Source: an uncultured Clostridium sp. (GTDB lineage Bacteria; Bacillota; Clostridia; TANB77; CAG-508). Taken from it: DNA of 23,535 bases. Every line of letters begins with the position of its first letter. Position 1 is the first letter of the stretch. Position numbers and translations under genes: made by a program. Of this stretch, positions 6,657 through 12,870 are shown piece after piece. The notes beneath the pieces are model-generated. The model made no database searches, was not told where the DNA came from, and saw only the letters and a program-made list of their open reading frames with translations. The stretch spans positions 1-23,535 of the forward strand of contig USJU01000006.1 in NCBI GenBank assembly GCA_900555085.1. Reading direction: 5' to 3'.

Positions 6657-7913
6657 TTATTTTTTGTAGTTTTCTTTATTTGTTTGTCTTTGTCTAGCTA
6701 TTGCTAAAGAGTTTTCTTTTACATCATCTGTAATTGTTGATCCTGCCCCAACTGTTACATTATTTTCTATTTTTACTGGAGCTACAAAGTTTACATTTGA
6801 TCCTACAAAACAGTTATCTCCAATTATTGTTTTATTTTTATTTTTACCATCATAGTTACATGTTATTGTTCCACAACCTATGTTTGTTCCTTTCCCTATT
6901 TCACAGTCTCCCATATATGATAAGTGTGGTACTTTTGTTCCTTCTCCTATAATTGCTTTTTTTATTTCTACAAAACTTCCTATTTTAACATTATCTGCTA
7001 ATCTGCATCCTTCTCTTATATAACTGTTTGGACCTATTTCACAGTCATTTCCTATTTTTACATTAGATTTTATTGTAGTATTTGGATGTATTACTGTATC
7101 TACTCCTATTTCTACATCATCATATATATATGTGGTATCTATATCTTCTATTGTTACACCATTTTTCATGTATTCAGTATTAATTCTTTTTTGTAAAATT
7201 TTTGTTACCATTTCTAATTGCATTCTATCGTTAACACCTAAAATTTCTGTATTATCTTTTACTGTTATTGCTCCTGTACGTAAACCTTTGTCATTCATTA
7301 TTTTTATAACATCTGTTAAATAATACTCTCCTTGTGCGTTATTTGGTGTTAATTCTTTTAATGCAACTAATAGTTCTTCTATATCGAAACAATAAATTCC
7401 TGCATTTATTTCTTGTATTTGTTTTTCTTCTTCTGTTGCATCTTTCTCTTCTACTATTCCTTTTACATTTCCACCTTCATCTCTTACTATTCTTCCATAA
7501 CCTGTTGGATTTTCATATTTGGCAGATAAAAGTGTTGCACATTCTTTATTTTCTATAGATTTATTTAATAATTTTTCAATTGTTTCTGGTCTTAAAATTG
7601 GAACATCTCCATTTAATACTAAAACTTTTCCTTTTTTACCCTCTAAATATTTTGCAGCTTGCATTACAGCATGCCCTGTTCCTTTCATTTCTTCTTGAAC
7701 AGCATATTTTACACCATCCCCTAGAACCTCTTGAACTTGTTCTTTTAAATAACCTACAACAGCTATTACATCGTCTATTCCAGCTTTTCTTGTTGTTTCT
7801 ACGGCTCTTTTAACTAATTCTTTTCCATAAATTTTATGTACTAATTTAGATTTATTTGATTTCATTCTGGTACCTTTTCCAGCTGCTAACATTATTGCAA
7901 TTGTTTCTTCCAT
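6657..7913 (-). CDS. glmU: Bifunctional N-acetylglucosamine-1-phosphate uridyltransferase / glucosamine-1-phosphate acetyltransferase
   Basis: GlmU makes UDP-GlcNAc, the precursor of peptidoglycan and wall polymers, in two cytoplasmic steps. The N-terminal uridyltransferase domain shows LAAGKGTRM (9-17), K23, GTGHAV (78-83), NGDVPIL (101-107) and NAQGEYYLTD. The C-terminal half is a left-handed beta-helix acetyltransferase of hexapeptide repeats, with KVPHLSYMGD holding the catalytic His (H330) and CNYDGKNKNKTIIGD for acetyl-CoA and sugar binding. At 418 aa it is somewhat shorter than the usual 450-460. The start at MEETIAIMLA is supported by AAAGGA upstream; a longer frame to 7985 would include the promoter. 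It is followed by the hairpin before gpr; the common downstream partner prs is not here. Confidence 0.97.
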   Translation of the reverse strand: MEETIAIMLAAGKGTRMKSNKSKLVHKIYGKELVKRAVETTRKAGIDDVIAVVGYLKEQVQEVLGDGVKYAVQEEMKGTGHAVMQAAKYLEGKKGKVLVLNGDVPILRPETIEKLLNKSIENKECATLLSAKYENPTGYGRIVRDEGGNVKGIVEEKDATEEEKQIQEINAGIYCFDIEELLVALKELTPNNAQGEYYLTDVIKIMNDKGLRTGAITVKDNTEILGVNDRMQLEMVTKILQKRINTEYMKNGVTIEDIDTTYIYDDVEIGVDTVIHPNTTIKSNVKIGNDCEIGPNSYIREGCRLADNVKIGSFVEIKKAIIGEGTKVPHLSYMGDCEIGKGTNIGCGTITCNYDGKNKNKTIIGDNCFVGSNVNFVAPVKIENNVTVGAGSTITDDVKENSLAIARQRQTNKENYKK

Positions 7914-7947
7914 TTTAATACGTCCTTTCTTTATAAAAACTTTTTGT

Positions 7948-7976
7948 ATTCTATCATATGAATAATTATTTTGCAA
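7948..7976 (-). promoter_or_regulatory. Promoter of glmU
   Basis: TTGCAA (7976-7971), a 17-base spacer and TAGAAT (7953-7948) on the minus strand, about 35 bases before the ATG. Confidence 0.6.
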
Positions 7977-8000
7977 ATGTGACAAATAAGAATTAAGAAT

Positions 8001-8077
8001 TTGGAAATTAGATGTTAGAGGTTAGAATATTCACAAAATTCAAATTTCTAACATAAATTCTAACCTCCATCTTCCAA
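8001..8077. repeat. Bulged long palindrome in the divergent intergenic region
   Basis: The arms TTGGAA / GATG / GAGGTTAGAAT (8001-8028) pair with ATTCTAACCTC / CATC / TTCCAA (8057-8077). This gives 21 base pairs interrupted by two one-sided bulges (ATTA and TTA) and a 28-base loop. It lies between the promoters of glmU and of the divergent DUF4116 gene and has no T tract. The short TTAGA-like units inside it suggest a repeat element rather than a regulatory RNA. Confidence 0.5.
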
Positions 8078-8098
8078 CCTCAAAAATCTACTTATATC

Positions 8099-8127
8099 TT
8101 GACTATTATTTTATATTATTCTATAAT
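8099..8127 (+). promoter_or_regulatory. Promoter of the DUF4116 gene
   Basis: TTGACT (8099-8104), a 17-base spacer and TATAAT (8122-8127) on the plus strand, followed by an AAGGAG ribosome site and ATG at 8165. This near-consensus promoter is intact although the gene behind it is frameshifted. Confidence 0.8.
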
Positions 8128-8164
8128 TTCGTATAGTTTTTATTATTTAAGGAGTATGATTTTT

Positions 8165-8696
8165 ATGCCAGAACAAAAAGAAGTTACTGATATGAGAAAT
8201 AATTCTACTAATAGAGATTATGTGCTTGCTGCAGTTCAAGTTCAACGGTAGTTTATTGGATTATGCAGATGATTCTTTTAAAGATGATAAAGAAATTGTT
8301 TTTGAAGCTGTTAAAAATAATCCTGAAGCTCTTGAATTTGCTAGTGATAGGTTGAAAAATGATAGGGAAATTGTTTTTGAATCTGTTAGCCGAGTTGGTT
8401 GGACTTACTGCTATGCAGGTGAAAAACTTTTAGATGATAAAGAACTTTTAATGGCTGGTTTGAAAGTTTCTGGTCAAATTTTATATTTTGCAACTCAAAA
8501 ATTAAGAGATGATAAAGAGGTTGTAACCGTTGCAGTTTCTAACAAGCCAATTATTGTAAAATATGCAAGTAAAAGACTACTTTCAGATTTAGATATTGCA
8601 AAATTGGTTTTATCAAAGGATAAAAAATGTTATGAATTTTTAGATGATTCTATAAAAGACAATGAAGAAATAATTAATATTATGAAAGAAGAATAA
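8165..8696 (+). pseudogene. DUF4116-type repeat protein with a one-base frameshift
   Basis: The gene opens at ATG 8165, ten bases after AAGGAG, and reads MPEQKEVTDMRNNSTNRDYV then LAAVQVQR before TAG at 8249. The remainder continues in the +1 frame to the TAA at 8694-8696. Removing one base in the doubled GTTCAA (8234-8245) restores AAVQVNGSLLDYA. The rest consists of six units with an exact 25-residue period, each of the form (D/S)xxLKDDKExVxxAVxxxxxxLxYA, the DUF4116 pattern; the last unit is short. The repeats are helical and no enzymatic motif is visible; the function is unknown. Related proteins occur in many copies in some gut bacteria and protists. It is the only plus-strand gene here, has a good promoter, and ends in a hairpin shared with the convergent gene. 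Confidence 0.8.
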
Positions 8697-8698
8697 CA

Positions 8699-8722
8699 CA
8701 GGCGACCAATGGTCGCCTTTAA
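8699..8722 (+). terminator. Hairpin between convergent genes (terminator / REP-like)
   Basis: GGCGACC (8701-8707), loop AAT, GGTCGCC (8711-8717), then TTTAATTT on the plus strand, three bases after the DUF4116 stop. The T tract is modest on both strands. Its 7-3-7 design copies that at 914-930. Confidence 0.6.
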
Positions 8723-9399
8723 TTTATTGTTGTTCCTGTTGCGCCTGTTCCAACTACAGCTTCTTGCAAAGATCTCCATGTATTACATCCTACTATTCCA
8801 TCTGCTGTTAACCCTACTCTTCTTTGATATGCTTTTACTGAGTTTTCTGTTGCTGCTCCAAAAATTCCGTCTAACCCATTTGTTCTATATCCTAATGTAT
8901 TTAAATCATCTTGCGCAATGCATACATAATTGCTTATACTTCCTCTTCTTAAAGTTGGAAATCCTCCTGATGAACATGCTGGTCTTCCAAATCTTTTGTC
9001 AAAATGCACCCATGATGGTGTTAATGATATTGGTTCAACGTATGTCCATACTCCTGAACTATTTGCACTATTCCATAAAGTTCTCCTACCGCTACTTGTT
9101 AAATTTTGACCTACATCAAATGCAACTCCCGCGTAATGTTGTGATTGATTTCCGTGGCCACCTTCATACGGCCTTTTAAAGGCAAATCCTACTTTTATTG
9201 GTCTTCCATATATATATCTTTGACTATTCCAACTTTGCATGCATCTTTTTGTTGTCCATAAAATATTACTCTTGCTTGAACCTCTAAATTCTTTTACTAA
9301 CAATGTTCTATTTGTGTTATATGGCATTGCTTCGTTTTCTCCTCTTATATATGTTTCCATTCTATCAGAGTCATTATTAAACACTAATATTCTTGCCAT
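8719..9399 (-). CDS. M15-like zinc peptidase with C-terminal peptidoglycan-binding domain
   Basis: This 226-residue protein probably cuts peptide cross-links in the cell wall. SQHYAGVAFD (86-95) matches the SxHxxGxAxD zinc motif of M15/VanY-type D,D- or L,D-peptidases, giving H88 and D95 as ligands. SWVHFDKR supplies the third ligand, H132. Residues about 160-212 (AQDDLNTLGY, then DGIFGAATENSVKAYQRRVG and ADGIVGCNTW) form a PG_binding_1 three-helix domain. The start is placed at MARILVFNND because GGAGGT lies five bases upstream; a frame to 9426 would include that site. No signal peptide or transmembrane segment is visible, so release may need cell lysis or a holin, or the enzyme may act in the mother cell or spore. 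It could derive from a phage endolysin, but no phage genes are nearby. Confidence 0.8.
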   Translation of the reverse strand: MARILVFNNDSDRMETYIRGENEAMPYNTNRTLLVKEFRGSSKSNILWTTKRCMQSWNSQRYIYGRPIKVGFAFKRPYEGGHGNQSQHYAGVAFDVGQNLTSSGRRTLWNSANSSGVWTYVEPISLTPSWVHFDKRFGRPACSSGGFPTLRRGSISNYVCIAQDDLNTLGYRTNGLDGIFGAATENSVKAYQRRVGLTADGIVGCNTWRSLQEAVVGTGATGTTIN

Positions 9400-9460
9400 A
9401 ATATACCTCCATTTTATATTCTTCATATATATATTATGAAAAAATATGTGTTTTTGATAT

Positions 9461-9497
9461 AAAAAAATAGCCCCTTCAGAAAATATTATATTTTCTG
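9461..9497 (-). terminator. Intrinsic terminator of the 79-aa gene
   Basis: On the minus strand CCTTTCAGAAAAT pairs with ATTTTCTGAAGG (U-G pairs allowed) across a short loop, followed by a GGCTATTTTTTTAT tail. It lies 15 bases after the stop at 9512. Confidence 0.85.
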
Positions 9498-9511
9498 AAA
9501 GGACCTTACAA

Positions 9512-9751
9512 CTACTTATCGAAAATCATTTTCACCGCTTCCTCAGCAAAATCGCACTTTATTGAACTTCCAATTTCCCTTTCAATAAATCTCCATGCAT
9601 CCTGATACGTATTGATACTGATTGATGGCACGGAATCAACAATTTTCCTTTGGCCATTCTGGTATAAAACCAAATCCAGCATTTTTTCATGCTTTAAATC
9701 TTTTTCCAACCGATAGCCATTTTTGATTTCTACATCATAAATTTCGTTCAT
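9512..9751 (-). CDS. Hypothetical 79-aa protein of higher GC content
   Basis: I do not recognise this protein. The start at MNEIYDVEIKNGYRLEKDLK is set by AAAGGAGG seven bases upstream; a longer frame to 9781 crosses the ribosome site. It is a small, soluble, mixed-charge protein with one Cys and no signal peptide (LVLYQNGQRKIVDSVPSISI; then DAWRFIEREIGSSIKCDF). Hand counting gives about 35 % GC, against roughly 27-30 % in sampled stretches of the neighbouring gene, with more codons ending in C or G, so it may be a recent arrival. It is a single-gene unit with its own promoter (9803-9831) and a strong terminator. Any role is unknown. Confidence 0.7.
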   Translation of the reverse strand: MNEIYDVEIKNGYRLEKDLKHEKMLDLVLYQNGQRKIVDSVPSISINTYQDAWRFIEREIGSSIKCDFAEEAVKMIFDK

Positions 9752-9785
9752 ATATTTGCCTCCTTTACTTAAAAGAAACATTGTT

Positions 9786-9817
9786 AAAAAGTGACTTGTG
9801 TAATTATATCACTTTTT
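9786..9817 (-). terminator. Hairpin terminating the gltX-patatin operon, with a promoter in its loop
   Basis: AAAAAGTGA (9817-9809) and TCACTTTTT (9794-9786) on the minus strand form a 9-bp stem ending in five T. The 14-base loop contains the TATAAT box (9808-9803) of the next gene. It lies 25 bases after the patatin stop codon. Confidence 0.6.
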
Positions 9818-9831
9818 TTATAATATGTAAA
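9803..9831 (-). promoter_or_regulatory. Promoter of the 79-aa gene
   Basis: TTTACA (9831-9826), a 17-base spacer and TATAAT (9808-9803) on the minus strand. Transcription should begin near 9796, inside the loop and just before the 3' arm of the terminator hairpin, so the new RNA does not contain the whole stem. Confidence 0.7.
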
Positions 9832-9841
9832 CCTTTTTTGC

Positions 9842-11005
9842 CTAATTTTCTATATAATTTGTAAGTTCTACCATTGCATCTGCTGCTTCTAAATATTCTG
9901 AAAAAGTTCTTTTTATAAATTTAGAATTTCTAAGTGATGGCTGTGTTGCAGTTAAATCCATTAACAAAGGAATTCCTAGTCCTTTATTTAGCATTTTTGT
10001 TGTTTCTTTATAGTATTTTACAAGTTTGCTAACTTCCATTCTTCCTTTTACAAGATTATATTCTTTCATAGATTTATTATGTTTTTCTAGCAATTCTTTT
10101 ATAAAGTCTTCATATTTATATTTTTTATATCTTTCCATATTATATATTTTTGCTGCACACTCTAAACCATAAATTGTTTTTAGGTTAAAATTTTCTAAAA
10201 ATAAATTAAATTCTTCTGAACTAAAATAGTAATAATGTCCTTGTACATTGTTAAAGGCTCTTAGGGTATCTAAATAACCTAATTTCATATTTTTTTCTAT
10301 TTTTTCGTGATTAAATTCAAAGGTTCCACCTAAGTCTTCATCTGCTCTAATCATTTTTATATACACATTTTTATCTATAGTTTTTCTTTTAATTCCAATG
10401 CCAGTAACATCAACTACAATTATATTTTTATAGCCTTTCTTTATTAGTAAATTTATTGGAATATTGTCGTGCAAACCACCATCATAATATTCTACATTAT
10501 CTATTTTTTGAGCTTTAAAGATTGGGAAACAAGCCGTTGCAAGTAGATAATCTACCATTTTCCCCTTTGGTATATCTCCTTTAAATAATTCTTGAGATTC
10601 ACCTTTTATTGAAGATGTTACAAGTCCAAAATCTATTGGTGAATTATAAATTTTATCTACATCTATATATTTGTTTACAGTATCTCTTAATGCATTATTT
10701 TCCAAACCGCCTTTTTCAATATATTCTACTGCTAAAATTCCTAAATTTTTTATATTGAAAATATTTTTTGTTTTATCTATCTTTTTGTCCATGGAAATAA
10801 TATTATCAAACTCTATTGTTTTATATAAATCTACCATTTTTTCAAAATCATCTTGTAATATTAAAGCTGCATTTAGTGCTCCAATTGATGTACCAGCTAT
10901 TGCAGTTATATTAATATTAAGCTCTTTTAGAGCTTTCCATACTCCAACTTCATACGCACCTTTTGTTCCACCACCTGCAAGAACTAATCCAAACTCTTTA
11001 TCCAT
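9842..11005 (-). CDS. Patatin-like phospholipase
   Basis: The 387-residue protein has all patatin catalytic elements. GGGTKGAYEVG (11-21) is the oxyanion loop, GTSIG (38-42) carries the nucleophile S40, and DGG (D175) with GLHDNIP completes the Ser-Asp dyad. Relatives such as RssA/YlbK-type proteins hydrolyse acyl esters of phospholipids in the cytoplasm or at the membrane. The catalytic domain ends near residue 200. The remaining 190 residues are helical and charged, contain no motif I know, and may bind a partner or membrane. The ATG follows gltX after 11 bases and its AAGGAG overlaps the gltX stop, so the two are co-transcribed and probably coupled. There is no signal peptide. Confidence 0.92.
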   Translation of the reverse strand: MDKEFGLVLAGGGTKGAYEVGVWKALKELNINITAIAGTSIGALNAALILQDDFEKMVDLYKTIEFDNIISMDKKIDKTKNIFNIKNLGILAVEYIEKGGLENNALRDTVNKYIDVDKIYNSPIDFGLVTSSIKGESQELFKGDIPKGKMVDYLLATACFPIFKAQKIDNVEYYDGGLHDNIPINLLIKKGYKNIIVVDVTGIGIKRKTIDKNVYIKMIRADEDLGGTFEFNHEKIEKNMKLGYLDTLRAFNNVQGHYYYFSSEEFNLFLENFNLKTIYGLECAAKIYNMERYKKYKYEDFIKELLEKHNKSMKEYNLVKGRMEVSKLVKYYKETTKMLNKGLGIPLLMDLTATQPSLRNSKFIKRTFSEYLEAADAMVELTNYIEN

Positions 11006-11016
11006 TGTATATCTCC

Positions 11017-12660
11017 TTATAAAACTTTCTTAAATCTTTTTTCCATTCTTTCTTTTCCGATTATTTTCATAATTTCATACATATCTGGTGTGTTTGTTCT
11101 ACCTGTTAAAGCTATTCTTAATACTGTGCTTACATCTCCTACGTGTCCTGGGTATGCATCTGGATTTGCTTTGTATTCTTTTACTTCGCTAGCATATCCT
11201 AATTTTCCTGCTAATGTTTTTATTGTATCAAACCATTCTTGTTTGTCATGTTCTTCACTATATACTTTTAAATATTCTGTAAGAATTTCTGCTATTTTTT
11301 CTTTATCATTTATTACTTGCCATTCATAATTTTGTTCTTTTTCATTAAATTCTTCATCATACATATATTCTATTTCATTTTTTACATCTGACCATTTTGC
11401 AATATCTTTTCTTGGCTTTTTGTTTCCTCTCTCAATTCCTAAAACTTTTAAAGAATATTCTTTGTTTTCTAATAATTTAACAAGTTCATTATCAAACTTT
11501 TTAGCCCAATTTAAAGCTTCTTCATATACTTGTTCAGCAGTAAAACCGGATATAACAATTTTAGATACATCTAATAATTTTACCATATCAAACAAGGCTC
11601 CACTTACACTCATTTTGTTTAATTGTAATTCAAATTCATCTATAGATTTTTCTTTATTTGCTCTTCTCCAATTTTCAAAACTTGAATTTGCAATGTTTAG
11701 CAAATATTCTTTAACTGCTTCTTTTGGAATACCTAATTCTGTATAATAACTAACTGCTGCCTCTGCATCTTTTCTTTTGCTTAATTTACGTTTATTTCCA
11801 TTGTCGTTTTTCATAACTGGTGCAATGTGTGCATATTTAGGAGCTCTAAAACCTAGTTCTCTAAATAATTGTAAATGTAATGGAACTGAAGATAACCATT
11901 CATCACCACGAATTACAAGTGTTGTTCTCATTAAGTGGTCATCTATTGCATGTGCAAAATGATATGTTGGAAGACCATCTGCTTTAATAATAACTATATC
12001 TTGGTCATTTTCTGGAAATTCTACATTTCCTTTTATTGCATCTTTATGTTTTATTTTTCTATCTTCTCTACCCGGAGATTTAAATCTTATAATATATTCT
12101 TCTCCATTTTCTATTCTTTTCATTGCTTCTTCAACTGGTATAGTTCTGCATTTTGCCCATACTCCATAATAACCCGGTCTTATTTTAGCTGCTTCTTGCT
12201 TATTTCTAATAGCTTCTACATCTTCTGGAGTACAAAAACAAGGGTAAGCCTTTCCTTGTGCAATTAAATATTTTGCATATGCTTGGTATATTTCTTTTCT
12301 TTCACTTTGTTTATAAGGTCCATAATTTCCTTTACTTTCTGTATCTGAAATCATACCTTCATCACATTCAATATCATAATCTTTTAAGGCATTTACTATA
12401 CCTGTAACAGCATTTTCAACTTCTCTTTTTTGATCTGTATCTTCAATTCTTAAAAAGAACACACCACCTGTTTGAATTGTAAGTTTTTTTGCAATTAAAC
12501 TTTGGTAAATACCACCAATATGTACAAAACCAGTTGGACTAGGTGCAAATCTTGAAACAATTGCACCTTCTGGTAAATCTCTTTCTGGATATTTGTTTTC
12601 ATAATATTCTATATCTTTTGCATCTGGAAAAATTAAATTTGCTAAATCTTTATAATCCAT
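11017..12660 (-). CDS. gltX: Glutamyl-tRNA synthetase (divergent clade)
   Basis: The 547-residue class I synthetase charges tRNA-Glu. The ATP-binding HIGH-type motif is in RFAPSPTGFVHIGGIYQSL (about 37-55), then FFLRIEDTDQKREVENA. The KMSKS-type loop is KRKLSKRKDAEAAVSYY (KLSKR at 292-296), whereas the common bacterial form reads KLSKRDGA or KLSKRHGA. It is longer than the usual 470-490 aa, with a 30-residue N-terminal extension before the Rossmann fold. CFCTPEDVEAIR (about 141-152) carries a CxC, a place where some GluRS bind zinc. Whether it also misacylates tRNA-Gln, as in organisms using GatCAB, cannot be told from the sequence. The start is supported by GGAGAG seven bases upstream, and a good promoter lies at 12699-12727. 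It heads an operon with the patatin gene. Confidence 0.95.
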   Translation of the reverse strand: MDYKDLANLIFPDAKDIEYYENKYPERDLPEGAIVSRFAPSPTGFVHIGGIYQSLIAKKLTIQTGGVFFLRIEDTDQKREVENAVTGIVNALKDYDIECDEGMISDTESKGNYGPYKQSERKEIYQAYAKYLIAQGKAYPCFCTPEDVEAIRNKQEAAKIRPGYYGVWAKCRTIPVEEAMKRIENGEEYIIRFKSPGREDRKIKHKDAIKGNVEFPENDQDIVIIKADGLPTYHFAHAIDDHLMRTTLVIRGDEWLSSVPLHLQLFRELGFRAPKYAHIAPVMKNDNGNKRKLSKRKDAEAAVSYYTELGIPKEAVKEYLLNIANSSFENWRRANKEKSIDEFELQLNKMSVSGALFDMVKLLDVSKIVISGFTAEQVYEEALNWAKKFDNELVKLLENKEYSLKVLGIERGNKKPRKDIAKWSDVKNEIEYMYDEEFNEKEQNYEWQVINDKEKIAEILTEYLKVYSEEHDKQEWFDTIKTLAGKLGYASEVKEYKANPDAYPGHVGDVSTVLRIALTGRTNTPDMYEIMKIIGKERMEKRFKKVL

Positions 12661-12698
12661 TTCTCATCTCTCCTACTTCTATTAATAAATTCTTACGT

Positions 12699-12727
12699 AT
12701 TATATCAAAAAAGAATATATAATACAA
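12699..12727 (-). promoter_or_regulatory. Promoter of gltX-patatin
   Basis: TTGTAT (12727-12722), a 17-base spacer and consensus TATAAT (12704-12699) on the minus strand, about 40 bases before the gltX ATG. Confidence 0.7.
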
Positions 12728-12768
12728 TAATATTTTCTTATTTCATACAATATAAAAAATGGCTTGGT

Positions 12769-12825
12769 TATGCGGGTCGCCCTAAGGACGCCGACCCCTA
12801 CACATAAAACAGAAACTTCTTATAG
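12769..12825 (-). repeat. Dispersed repeat, copy B (after rnj)
   Basis: On the minus strand this starts CTATAAGAAGTTTCTG, continues TTTTATGTGTAGGGG and ends in a GC-rich palindrome, GGGTCG / CGACCC (arms 12792-12797 and 12774-12779). It aligns along its length with copy A at 4673-4727. It lies between a hairpin behind rnj (12831-12860) and an ACCAAGCC-ATTTTTT sequence (12768-12754) that could be the distal half of the rnj terminator. Confidence 0.55.
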
Positions 12826-12830
12826 TAATA

Positions 12831-12860
12831 TAATACCAAGCTATAAAGTGCTTGGTATTA
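12831..12860 (-). terminator. Hairpin after rnj
   Basis: TAATACCAAGC and GCTTGGTATTA form a perfect 11-bp stem with an 8-base loop, ten bases after the rnj stop. It lacks a T tract of its own. A second ACCAAGC copy followed by CATTTTTT lies about 60 bases further on (12768-12754, minus strand) and could pair with the same middle GCTTGGT arm, making a conventional terminator. Confidence 0.5.
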
Positions 12861-12870
12861 CTATGTTTCA

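Noticed and set aside
8290..8690. Periodic 75-base pattern as a CRISPR-like or DNA repeat
   Set aside because: The period is the 25-residue protein repeat of DUF4116; the DNA copies are not conserved and there are no spacers.
9400..9460. Sigma-K-like CATAATATA box upstream of the M15 peptidase gene
   Set aside because: The -10-like word is present, but no AC -35 lies at a suitable distance; such words are frequent in this AT-rich DNA.
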